This document shows, in pieces, positions 20,589-28,261 of a DNA stretch of 64,000 nucleotides. The DNA is taken from assembly GCF_022230885.1 (NCBI RefSeq), contig NZ_JAKGCT010000002.1, forward strand, positions 186,001 to 250,000. The letters run 5' to 3'. This DNA comes from Paenalcaligenes niemegkensis. GTDB lineage: Bacteria; Pseudomonadota; Gammaproteobacteria; Burkholderiales; Burkholderiaceae_B. Both the position numbers and the translations under genes were made by a program. The notes under the pieces are model-generated. The model ran no database searches. It was not told the DNA's origin and saw only the letters and a program-made list of their open reading frames with translations. Within the stretch, counting starts at the first letter, position 1, and the number at the start of each line of letters is the position of its first letter.

Positions 20589-21446
20589 CTAGGCGCCTGT
20601 GGACTGCAGCGAGTGTGCAAGAAAGAAGCGCATCATTTCGGCACTGGCATTTGGCCCATTAGCGTCCGTGTATGAACCGTTTTTGTTTCCACCCGCCCAG
20701 GCGTGCGGGGCTCCATGCACGGACCAGTGCTCAGCGTCGATCCCGTCTGCGCTCTCCATTATGCTTAGGGTTGATCGACGCCCATCAGCCTGGTCTGCGA
20801 TTTCTTCCGACACGGTAGCGTCACCTCGGTCAAACCCCTTTAGCAGCTCCCAGCCGTTTAAGGGATGAACGGTTCCGTCCAAGTCCCCATGAAAAACGAT
20901 CAGCGGACGCTCCTCCGAAGCAAGTGTTGCAATAGCGGACAGCCCAAATGGCGCACTTATACCCATCTTCATGGCGCCTAGCGCCGAAAGCAGCCCAGAC
21001 GCACTCCCATAGGGTAGGCCTGAGTGAATTCCAGCCGCGGCATAAAGGTCTGGATAGGTGTGGATCATGACGGCCGCCATCGCGCCACCCGCCGACAGAC
21101 CGGCTACATAGATGCGCGTTACATCAACCTTGAAGTTAGTCATGATCTCCTGCGTGATTCCCGCAAGAATCGAAGGCTCGCCCAGACCTCGGTGCTGGTG
21201 TTGAGGTTGGTACCAATTCCAGCATTTGGCGTGGCTCGCACGGCGAGGCTGAATTGGATAGGCAACCAAACATTCTTCCTGTTCGGCCAACACATTCATA
21301 CCGGTGCCCAGCGAAAAGTCCACTGCATCCTGTTTACAGCCATGCAGCATGACTATCAAAGGTAGAGGCTTACTGCCGTACCCCTTCGGGACGAAAAGCA
21401 AGTACTCCCTCTCGCCTTGGGTGTTTGAATATCGATAACTTTTCAA
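20589..21446 (-). CDS. PHB depolymerase/feruloyl-esterase family alpha/beta hydrolase
   Basis: Serine hydrolase of 285 residues in the LpqC/PhaZ-like esterase family. The oxyanion segment is PLIVMLHGCKQDAVDF (around residue 30) and the nucleophile elbow is AGLSAGGAMAAVM (around 118). The catalytic Asp lies in FHGDLDGTVHPLNG and the His in HGAPHAWAGG. It begins MKSYRYSNTQGEREYL with no signal peptide and no substrate-binding domain, so an intracellular or simple esterase is more likely than a secreted depolymerase. It is convergent with thiC and has no clear operon partner. Real substrates of the family range from short-chain PHB oligomers to feruloyl esters. Confidence 0.85.
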   Translation of the reverse strand: MKSYRYSNTQGEREYLLFVPKGYGSKPLPLIVMLHGCKQDAVDFSLGTGMNVLAEQEECLVAYPIQPRRASHAKCWNWYQPQHQHRGLGEPSILAGITQEIMTNFKVDVTRIYVAGLSAGGAMAAVMIHTYPDLYAAAGIHSGLPYGSASGLLSALGAMKMGISAPFGLSAIATLASEERPLIVFHGDLDGTVHPLNGWELLKGFDRGDATVSEEIADQADGRRSTLSIMESADGIDAEHWSVHGAPHAWAGGNKNGSYTDANGPNASAEMMRFFLAHSLQSTGA

Positions 21447-22089
21447 GGCACTGTTCCTTTAAAGAGGTTCATCAGCCTTTTATCCTTCGATCGTGGGAAA
21501 CTTGATTCGTCATCCAAGTATCTCGACGACATTTGATGCTGGCGCGTTTGCTCATGTTCAGAGCGTGTCTGATTTCCAAGGTCGCAAGGGTCATGACCGG
21601 AGCACCGATCATAGAGCAATGCTAGGCGTTGGCGTGCCAGCTCTCTTCAGCATAGGCCTCTTTATGCTGCATAGCAACATAAACATTATTGTGCTCACAT
21701 CACAACATTATGCGCCCGACTCTATACGCCAGGAGATGTCGGGTCGGTCAACTCCTTGTCGGCCAGCCCGGAACGGGCAGCGTCTGCCAGCTCGGGAGCG
21801 ATTTAGCATATTTCATGTCCTAAACGAAGCGTAGGCAAGCCGCGCACGCGCTCTACTTGCCTACTGGCTTGGAGCGACAGCCTCAGGGAGTTATCGTCCG
21901 TCGCATTCATTTATCTCACTTGAGCACTACATGGCCAGTAGGAAGTAGGGCGACGCTAAGAAGAACCGGTATATTCGCCGGGGCACTCCAGGCTGGTAGC
22001 GGCTTTCGGTAACGGCCTCGATCAGACCGAATTTGCCTTGCCCGTCATGCTCAACGGAAATTGGACCGCGCAACGCCGCACCGATCCGA
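21447..22089. other. 643-base stretch without a supported gene; contains an imperfect palindrome
   Basis: No open frame here has convincing protein character. TTATG-N11-CATAA with further matches inside (21662-21682, 8 of 10 pairs) resembles a LysR-type or other dimeric operator and may mark a promoter whose gene has been lost. Between 21927 and 22089 the minus strand is open and GC-rich (containing GPISVEHDGQGKFGLIEAV), possibly a fragment downstream of mipA, but it has no start of its own and no family that I recognise. Confidence 0.4.
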
Positions 22090-22872
22090 TTAAAACGTGT
22101 AGACCACGCCAATCATGCTCTGCACTTGTGTCTTGCGCTGGACCAGCGGGCTGTCAGCCGCGTCGCCAAACAGACGGCTCACGCCCACCCCACCCGTTAC
22201 ACTCCATTTCCTGTTCAGGTCGTAGCTGGCCGCAAGACGGAGCGAAGCGTCCTTAAAGCCCGCCGAAGGACTGTACTGCCCCAGCCCTGACGCGGCCGAC
22301 TGTTCCGCACTCACTCCAAAATAACTATCCATATACTTGGCGTTCACCCAGTTCACGGAGACGCTGGGAATGACCTTGAACCGCTCGGTAACAGAATAAG
22401 GATAAGACAGTCGCGCATTGGCGAGCAGGCCTCGCTCGCTCTTGGTCATCGCCTGGGTCACGGACAGCGTAAGGACTGTGTCCGCCAGTCGGGTGGAAAC
22501 GAAGAGTTTTCCGCCCAACGCATCGGACAGCTTGCCGATGCCGTCGGGCACGTCCTTGCTACGGTAGCCTGTCATCCAGTCCACGCCGGCCCCGAACGTA
22601 AAGCGAGGCGTCTGATAAATGTTCAAACCAATGCCATCTCCCGTACTGGCGAAAAAGCGCCCTTTCTTAAAGTCGATCAAAGGGACCGGCTGTACACGAT
22701 ACTTGTCGGAGCCCTGGAAGCGAGGAGTGGCCGCCGCCCCCGCCCCAATCTTCAGCCGATCGTTGTCCGCAGCGTAGGCCGCCTGCCCCACTGCGAGCCC
22801 GAACGCGGCCAGAACGATACTGCGTTGTATATAACGGCCTGAGCAGGCTCGCACCGAGGCAAATTGATTCAT
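22090..22872 (-). CDS. MipA/OmpV-family outer-membrane protein
   Basis: Outer-membrane beta-barrel of the MipA/OmpV family; MipA itself scaffolds murein synthesis enzymes in E. coli, while many homologues are uncharacterised porin-like proteins. The 260-residue protein starts MNQFASVRACSGRYIQRSIV and has a signal peptide ending at QAAYA. Alternating strands include FTFGAGVDWMTGYRS and VIPSVSVNWVNAKYM, and it ends in the barrel-type terminal strand IGVVYTF, with a C-terminal Phe. ATG 22872 is preferred over an earlier ATG at 22887 because GGAG stands seven bases before it. A 34-base perfect hairpin abuts this ribosome-binding site. Confidence 0.88.
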   Translation of the reverse strand: MNQFASVRACSGRYIQRSIVLAAFGLAVGQAAYAADNDRLKIGAGAAATPRFQGSDKYRVQPVPLIDFKKGRFFASTGDGIGLNIYQTPRFTFGAGVDWMTGYRSKDVPDGIGKLSDALGGKLFVSTRLADTVLTLSVTQAMTKSERGLLANARLSYPYSVTERFKVIPSVSVNWVNAKYMDSYFGVSAEQSAASGLGQYSPSAGFKDASLRLAASYDLNRKWSVTGGVGVSRLFGDAADSPLVQRKTQVQSMIGVVYTF

Positions 22873-22881
22873 ACTGAAACT

Positions 22882-22915
22882 CCACATTAAGATACGTTTG
22901 CGTATCTTAATGTGG
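22882..22915 (-). promoter_or_regulatory. Perfect 15-base inverted repeat abutting the mipA ribosome-binding site
   Basis: CCACATTAAGATACG (22882-22896) and CGTATCTTAATGTGG (22901-22915) are perfect complements around a 4-base centre. On the mipA strand the second arm ends in the first GG of the GGAG ribosome-binding site. It can act as a DNA operator for a dimeric regulator or fold in mRNA as a stem that covers the ribosome-binding site. Confidence 0.75.
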
Positions 22916-22931
22916 ATCTCAGCGAATCGTC

Positions 22932-22951
22932 AAGATACATATGTGCATCTT
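22932..22951. promoter_or_regulatory. Second, imperfect copy of the mipA operator-like element
   Basis: AAGATACATATGTGCATCTT pairs at 8 of 10 positions and shares the AAGATAC half with the perfect palindrome 35 bases away. Its position upstream of mipA suits cooperative binding by one regulator. Confidence 0.4.
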
Positions 22952-23011
22952 ATTTATGACCGGTTTATGACACAACGAGGTAGCCGGATCATCGGCCTCG
23001 ATCGCACCGGC

Positions 23012-23767
23012 TCAGATGCCCTGGCCACCCGACACTTCAATGCGCTGCGCGTTGATCCAGCGATTGTCGTCGGTGAGCAAGCTGGCGATCATCGGCCCGA
23101 CATCGTCGGCCACGCCCACCCGCCCCAGAGCAGTCATGCCGGCAAAAAACTGCTTCAGTTCGGGCGTGTCCCGTACGGCGCCGCCAAGGAAATCGGTCTC
23201 GATCGCGCCGGGCGCCACGGTGTTGACCGCGATTGCGCGTTCGCCCAGTTCCTTCGCCATGTAGACCGAAAGCACCTCGACCGCGCCCTTCGCCGCCGCG
23301 TAAGCGGACCAGCCAGGCGCAGACACGCGGGTCAGCCCACTGGATAAGTTCACAATGCGACCCCCGTCCGCCAGAATCGGCAGCAGCTTCTGGGTCAGGA
23401 AGAACACGCCCTTGAAGTGCACGTTGACCAGTTTATCGAACGCCTCTTCAGTCATCTGCGCGATAGGAGCCACGTCCCCATGGCCCGCGTTGTTGACCAG
23501 GTGATCAAAGGTGTCACGCTGCCAAGTGCGGTGCAGTACGGCGCGTAGGCGCTCGACGAAAGGTGGGAAGGCCCGGACATCCCCGATGTCAAGCTGCAGG
23601 GCGGCGGCTTTGCGGCCCAAGGCTTCAATCTCGGTGACGACGTCCAGCGCTTCCGTCTCGCGACTCTGATAGGTGATGATGACGTCTTCGCCATTGCGGG
23701 CGATGGATAGGGCTGCATTGCGGCCCAGACCGCGGCTTGCGCCAGTAACAACAGAAATCTTGCTCAT
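23012..23767 (-). CDS. SDR-family NAD(P)-dependent oxidoreductase
   Basis: Classical short-chain dehydrogenase/reductase of 251 residues. The cofactor motif is TGASRGLG at residue 8, NNAG is near 92, the catalytic Ser is in IVNLSSGLTRVS, and the YxxxK motif is YAAAKGAVEV (around 157). The N-terminal ITYQSRE after the second strand suggests NADP preference. It is divergent from the AraC-type regulator, an arrangement common for AraC-regulated SDR genes. The substrate is unknown. Confidence 0.9.
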   Translation of the reverse strand: MSKISVVTGASRGLGRNAALSIARNGEDVIITYQSRETEALDVVTEIEALGRKAAALQLDIGDVRAFPPFVERLRAVLHRTWQRDTFDHLVNNAGHGDVAPIAQMTEEAFDKLVNVHFKGVFFLTQKLLPILADGGRIVNLSSGLTRVSAPGWSAYAAAKGAVEVLSVYMAKELGERAIAVNTVAPGAIETDFLGGAVRDTPELKQFFAGMTALGRVGVADDVGPMIASLLTDDNRWINAQRIEVSGGQGI

Positions 23768-23925
23768 GCGATAACTCCAGCGTGGTGAAATTGGGTACCG
23801 CTATTCTCGCGCTCCGTCGGGCGTTCGCCTTTGCCTTAATCTACAGGTTGTTTGCCTTTTCCCACATATCTGGTGGCCTGTCATCCACAACCCGATACCA
23901 TTACCTTGTGAAGAAGGAGGAAGGT

Positions 23926-24819
23926 ATGAACGACACATTGCTTGATACGGTACGTCGCTACATGCAGAGCTATGCTGATCCGGCCGGGTTTGCTCAAACG
24001 CCTATACCCGCGCTGGCCACTATCCGCTCGACTGCGCCCAGCGGACTTGACTACGCAATTTCACGACCGCTCGTCTGCCTAGTGCTGCAAGGGAGCAAGC
24101 GAGTGACAATGGGGACGCAGTCCTTCGACCTGGAGCCCGGCGCATCATTGCTGATTACAGCGGACGTACCTACGGTCAGCCAGATCACGCGAGCCAGCGC
24201 CGCTGCGCCCTACTTTTCGCTTGTCCTGCATCTGGATTTGGCCGTCATCGCCGACCTGGCTTTGGAGTTGCGCTGCGCTCCGGTGGCTCACAGCTCACCG
24301 ATACGGGTCGAGCCGACCGATGCAGAAGTCGCCGATACGGCACTACGGCTGATGCGCCTGCTTGAGCGTCCGGCGGCATTGCCGGTACTGAATGCGCAGC
24401 TAGTGCGTGAAATGCACTACTGGTTGTTGGCTGGCCGACACGGCCCGGCGATTCGCCGGCTTGGCTGGCCGCAAAGCCACGCGCAGCACGTAGCCCGCGC
24501 CGTTTCCCTACTTCGTTCCGCATTCGCACAGCCCCTGCCCATCGAACGGCTGGCGGCGACGGCGGGTATGAGCCCCTCTTCATTTTATACGCACTTTCGC
24601 GCGGCAACCTCGCTCACGCCACTGCAATTTCAGAAGCAATTGCGCTTGATCGAGGCTCGCCGGTTGATGAGCTCCGAAGGCATATCGGCCTCCAGTGCGG
24701 CGTTTGCCGTAGGATATGAAAGTGTGCAGCAGTTCTCGCGCGAGTACCGCCGAATGTTCGGCCTGCCGCCCGCCGCCGATACTGAACTGCTCAGAAGCTC
24801 AACCAAAGCGATGACATAA
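23926..24819 (+). CDS. AraC-family transcriptional regulator with AraC_N domain
   Basis: A 297-residue activator starting MNDTLLDTVRRYMQSYADPA. The N-terminal ligand-binding domain of the AraC_N type (PF06719) spans about residues 20-180 (SGLDYAISRPLVCLVLQGSK, SFDLEPGASLLIT). The double helix-turn-helix is at about 195-290 (LPIERLAATAGMSPSSFYTH, then ISASSAAFAVGYESVQQFSR). ATG 23926 is chosen for its strong AAGGAGGAAGGT ribosome-binding site; the earlier in-frame start at 23782 has none. It is divergent from the SDR gene at 23767, its probable target. Confidence 0.9.
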   Translation: MNDTLLDTVRRYMQSYADPAGFAQTPIPALATIRSTAPSGLDYAISRPLVCLVLQGSKRVTMGTQSFDLEPGASLLITADVPTVSQITRASAAAPYFSLVLHLDLAVIADLALELRCAPVAHSSPIRVEPTDAEVADTALRLMRLLERPAALPVLNAQLVREMHYWLLAGRHGPAIRRLGWPQSHAQHVARAVSLLRSAFAQPLPIERLAATAGMSPSSFYTHFRAATSLTPLQFQKQLRLIEARRLMSSEGISASSAAFAVGYESVQQFSREYRRMFGLPPAADTELLRSSTKAMT

Positions 24820-24831
24820 GGCGACGTACGA

Positions 24832-25425
24832 TCAATCAGGCCGAACAAGCGGCAAAAAGATGGCGTCAACCCAGGCCACACGCAAGTCCTTCGGTGGTGC
24901 AGATCGGTGCATTACGACGTAGTGCCGAATAAGGTCGTTCAACAGTGTTTCAATCGGCGCGACCAGCTTGGCCGGGTCTATCTCCCGGCGTTCCACAGCG
25001 CGGCGCAGGATTAAGCCTAGGTTGTCAGGCCGACCGTGCCTTAGTGCCTGACGCAATGCCTGGGGAGAGGCATAGGTCTCGCGAAAGACCCCATTCAAGG
25101 CTACAGAGAAAACCACGCCGCTGATCGGCGCGAGGTCGCTCACGCGATCGAGATATTCCAAAAGCTCCTCGCGCAAACAGCTCCGATCAGGAACGTTCAA
25201 CGGGTGTTTGGCCAATTGATGCCTGATCGCTGCGACGGCAAGTGCGGCCTTTCCATCCCAGCGCCGTGCAAGGACAGAGCGGCTCGTACGAGCGCGATTC
25301 GCCACCGTTTCCATCGTCAAGCCCGCATACCCACGCTCCACGAGCTCGGCCCAGGCCGCGTCAATAATCGCCTCCTCGAGCTCAGCCCCGCGACGGCGGG
25401 TCTTTATCGAACTAGATGATGGCAT
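24832..25425 (-). CDS. TetR-family transcriptional regulator
   Basis: A 197-residue repressor. The N-terminal TetR helix-turn-helix is at about residues 15-62 (AIIDAAWAELVERGYAGLTM, ETVANRARTSRSVLARRW), followed by a ligand-binding domain of the TetR_C type. It is convergent with the AraC gene. The sequence upstream of its start carries CGTATCTTA (25480-25488), identical to half of the palindrome in front of mipA, so autoregulation and control of mipA are plausible. The ligand is unknown. Confidence 0.9.
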   Translation of the reverse strand: MPSSSSIKTRRRGAELEEAIIDAAWAELVERGYAGLTMETVANRARTSRSVLARRWDGKAALAVAAIRHQLAKHPLNVPDRSCLREELLEYLDRVSDLAPISGVVFSVALNGVFRETYASPQALRQALRHGRPDNLGLILRRAVERREIDPAKLVAPIETLLNDLIRHYVVMHRSAPPKDLRVAWVDAIFLPLVRPD

Positions 25426-25479
25426 GGCTTGGCTCTCCTATGTATTTTTTCCGTAGTGTCCGCCACTAGGATTCGACCG

Positions 25480-25488
25480 CGTATCTTA
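25480..25488. promoter_or_regulatory. TetR half-site shared with the mipA palindrome
   Basis: CGTATCTTA, 55 bases upstream of the TetR start codon, repeats nine bases of one arm of the 22882-22915 palindrome. Only one half-site is visible, so support is modest. Confidence 0.3.
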
Positions 25489-25689
25489 CAACGTTCTTCC
25501 GAGCGGCGCGCACCGAGCACAATTTCGCTCGAAAACACGCCGACAAACCCAGTAGCTCTATCGCAACAACCTGAAAACGATGGATATTTTTGGCTCAACC
25601 GCATCATATCCCTCAAGGAATTGAGAGTCGTACGCCACCCATTTGATGAGTTACAAGGGGTACAGCGTAGCAGCCGTCCTGCTTGCTTA

Positions 25690-26583
25690 TTAAGGAGACC
25701 GTTGTGCGAGTATGTATTGGATGAGTCGCTGGACATAATCAGGTAAATCTTTCATGTGCCTCACACAAACCACTAGGTTGCGTTGCGCCCATGGGTCAGA
25801 TAGCGAAACAATCTTGATGCCTGCTGACCGTGTATACCTCAGGCAAACTGCCTTAGGAACAATAGCCAAACCTATGCCGCGTCCCACAACGCGGCATATA
25901 GAGTCGAAGCCGCGCAGGCGCACTCGGTAATTCAAGCTCGTTCCTAAACGACGTACATGCTGCGTCACATGATCGTGTAACGCGCTGCCCGGGCCAAGTC
26001 CCACGAATGGTTGATGGGCGACTTCGGCTAAACACACTCTTTTCTTCTCCGCAAGCACGTGATCACGCGGTACTGCGAGAACGAGAGGATCAGGACGGAA
26101 TACAAAACACTCCAATCCATCTAAGTCTACCGAGTCAGCCATTACGCCTACGTCACACAACTGATTACGTACCGCATCTACGATCTCGTCGCTGGTGCGC
26201 TCTTCGAGATCTATTGAAATGCCGGCATGCTCGGCAAGAAAGCTGCTTATGACATCGGGAAGATGTTCGCTGAGCGCCGACGTATTACAAAGCAGACGCA
26301 CGTGCCCTCGTAAGCCGGCGCTATAGTCACCCAGGTCGTCGTGCATCCGATCAATTTGGGCCAGGACAAGCCGTGCATGGTGTACGAGGGCCCTGCCAGC
26401 AGGCGTGATACGCACGCCACGACGATCGCGTACGAGCAGGAGCGTGCCAATGTCGTCCTCCATCCCGCGAATGCGTTCGCTGGCGGAGGCGAGCGTCATA
26501 TGGCTCGCCGCGGCGGCGGCCGTAATGGTCCCTGCCTCGTACACATGGAGAAAGAGTCGTAAGTCGACGAGATCAAAGCGCAT
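25690..26583 (-). CDS. LysR-family transcriptional regulator
   Basis: A 297-residue LysR regulator: winged helix at residues 1-62 (MRFDLVDLRLFLHVYEAGTI, then LASASERIRGMEDDIG), linker helix, then the periplasmic-binding-like effector domain from about 90 (VRLLCNTSALSEHLPDVISS). It is divergent from the TauE/SafE transporter gene, with 127 bases between the starts. This is the standard layout for a regulator and its target. The co-inducer is unknown but could be a sulfonate, a sulfite-generating substrate or another organic acid. Confidence 0.92.
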   Translation of the reverse strand: MRFDLVDLRLFLHVYEAGTITAAAAASHMTLASASERIRGMEDDIGTLLLVRDRRGVRITPAGRALVHHARLVLAQIDRMHDDLGDYSAGLRGHVRLLCNTSALSEHLPDVISSFLAEHAGISIDLEERTSDEIVDAVRNQLCDVGVMADSVDLDGLECFVFRPDPLVLAVPRDHVLAEKKRVCLAEVAHQPFVGLGPGSALHDHVTQHVRRLGTSLNYRVRLRGFDSICRVVGRGIGLAIVPKAVCLRYTRSAGIKIVSLSDPWAQRNLVVCVRHMKDLPDYVQRLIQYILAQRSP

Positions 26584-26610
26584 GATAAGAATCAGATTAT
26601 CATACTTACC

Positions 26611-26627
26611 CTCAGGGTGCGCCTGAG
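26611..26627. promoter_or_regulatory. Inverted repeat in the LysR/TauE intergenic region
   Basis: CTCAGG-GTGCG-CCTGAG is a perfect 6-base inverted repeat in the 127-base gap between the divergent LysR and TauE genes. It is a candidate LysR-binding site on position alone. Confidence 0.35.
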
Positions 26628-26710
26628 TCAGGCATCGGAAAAGCCAGATTGTGAAGCGAGATTATTGCGCTTATTATTTTTTATAAACCTCACGGCTTAG
26701 GCAAATCAGA

Positions 26711-27460
26711 ATGAATGACCTCTTTTCCCTGAACGTACTCATTATCGCGTTAACGTTCTTCGTGGCCGGCATCGTCAAGGGCGTGACAGGGATGGGGTTG
26801 CCTACTCTCTCGATGGGGGTTCTCAGCGCCATTATGTCGCCACTCACTGCGGCTTCTCTGTTGATCATCCCGTCTTTCGTGACAAATTTCTGGCAATTGA
26901 TCACCGGACCCGATTTTTACGGGTTAATCAAGAGGTTGTGGCTGATGATGCTCGCTATTGTAGTGGGCACCATTGCCGGCACATGGCTATTGAGGAATGC
27001 CAACACTAAACTGACACACATGGCGTTGGGAGCCGCCTTGGTGCTCTATGTGGCGCATGGTTTCTTGGCGCGACCTTTGTCGGTTCCACCGCGCCTGGAG
27101 CGCGGGTTATCTCCGGCCATTGGAATAATCACGGGCGCCGTCTCTGGGGCAACCGGGGTTTTCGTGATTCCCGCAGTTCCTTACCTCCAAGCGCTTGGAT
27201 TAAACAAAGATGATCTCATCCAAGCGCTAGGACTATCCTTTACAGTTTCAACCATAGCGCTTGCAGTGGGGTTGGGGATGGGCGGCGCACTTCACCCTGG
27301 AAACATCACCTTGTCAGCGTTAGCCATCATTCCAGCCTTTCTGGGCATGTGGGTGGGAACAGCTGTCCGGGCACGGATTAGCGTCGCAACCTTCCGTCGT
27401 TGGTTCATGATCTTCCTCGGCGTCCTAGGTGTTGAGCTCATTGTTCGCTCTGTTTTCTGA
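26711..27460 (+). CDS. TauE/SafE-family sulfite/organic anion exporter
   Basis: Inner-membrane permease of 249 residues with seven or eight hydrophobic segments. The TauE/SafE signature occurs in both halves: FVAGIVKGVTGMGLPTLSMG (around residue 17) and IGIITGAVSGATGVFVIPAV (around 138). The family exports sulfite, sulfonates or related anions, but individual substrates vary. It is divergent from a LysR gene that is its likely regulator. After its stop codon there is a short gap without a recognisable gene before the HTH gene. Confidence 0.9.
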   Translation: MNDLFSLNVLIIALTFFVAGIVKGVTGMGLPTLSMGVLSAIMSPLTAASLLIIPSFVTNFWQLITGPDFYGLIKRLWLMMLAIVVGTIAGTWLLRNANTKLTHMALGAALVLYVAHGFLARPLSVPPRLERGLSPAIGIITGAVSGATGVFVIPAVPYLQALGLNKDDLIQALGLSFTVSTIALAVGLGMGGALHPGNITLSALAIIPAFLGMWVGTAVRARISVATFRRWFMIFLGVLGVELIVRSVF

Positions 27461-27691
27461 GCCTGCGGTAACGAGGGCGAATCTGGCGTAAAGCGCCCGA
27501 TGACCGCATCTTCGTGAATATTGATGAGTTTGAGGGGTGAGTCGAAAACGATGCCCTTGTCAAAGCCTTCTGACGTTCTCGGAAATTCCGTGTCGGGAAG
27601 ACACATGGACGAAATACGCTCAATGCGCGTATGATTCGATATTGTAGTACCTCTCAACCGCTCCCGTGCAGCGAGCCTCGTACCCGGCGAC

Positions 27692-27916
27692 ATGAACGAC
27701 ACGAAACCTCACAACCCGAAACCCGACGCCATCCGCAACGCCCGCCTTGCTGTGGGGCTCACGCAAACAGAAGCCGCCAACGTCGTGCGGTCGTCACTGC
27801 GTGGCTGGCAGCAATGGGAGGCCAGCGATCGAGCCATGCCACCGGGGCTGTTCGAGCTTTTCATGCTCAAGACCAACCAGTGGCCGCTCGATCACAAAGC
27901 AGATGACTCAACGTGA
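27692..27916 (+). CDS. Small XRE-type helix-turn-helix protein
   Basis: A 74-residue protein with a single helix-turn-helix at about residues 13-50 (IRNARLAVGLTQTEAANVV, then RGWQQWEASDRAMPPGLFEL). The WQQWE element matches a small class of HTH proteins in which the recognition helix is followed by Trp-x-x-Trp-Glu, often linked to plasmids or phages. It overlaps the next small gene by 14 bases. Together they may be the remains of a mobile element beside mutS. Targets are unknown. Confidence 0.65.
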   Translation: MNDTKPHNPKPDAIRNARLAVGLTQTEAANVVRSSLRGWQQWEASDRAMPPGLFELFMLKTNQWPLDHKADDST

Positions 27917-28181
27917 GGTGATACAGATGGCGCTCGACATCTGCGTGGACACTCTCGGCCGCGACCGCATGCCCAGCGCCCTGTTGCCCGAAGTTATCCA
28001 GAAAGTGCGTGTGGGTTTGATCGCCACGCGTGCCGTCTCCACATTGAACCACTATCTGGCCACCTTCTCCGGTGTTCTCTACCGGTGCGAAAACATCCGC
28101 TATTCCGGCGAACTCGGCAAGCACACAGTTTATGGCCAATGGAGAGATACAGAGTCCTCCAGGAAGCTTCAGCGCATGTGA
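27903..28181 (+). CDS. Hypothetical protein, 92 residues
   Basis: An open frame beginning MTQREVIQMALDICVDTLGR, mixed hydrophobic and charged, with balanced composition and no signal peptide or membrane segment. It overlaps the end of the small HTH gene by 14 bases, which suggests translational coupling. An internal ATG at 27927 is an alternative start. No family is recognised. The gene ends about 80 bases before mutS. Confidence 0.5.
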   Translation: MTQREVIQMALDICVDTLGRDRMPSALLPEVIQKVRVGLIATRAVSTLNHYLATFSGVLYRCENIRYSGELGKHTVYGQWRDTESSRKLQRM

Positions 28182-28261
28182 GAGGGCATGCAAAGCATGG
28201 CTCAAATTACACCAAAACCACATCACACCAACACACCAGAACTTATAACTAACTGATTTTA

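Noticed and set aside
27292..27702. Minus-strand open frame after the TauE gene
   Set aside because: Half of it is antisense to TauE; the rest has no recognisable family, and the only supported gene nearby is the HTH protein on the plus strand.
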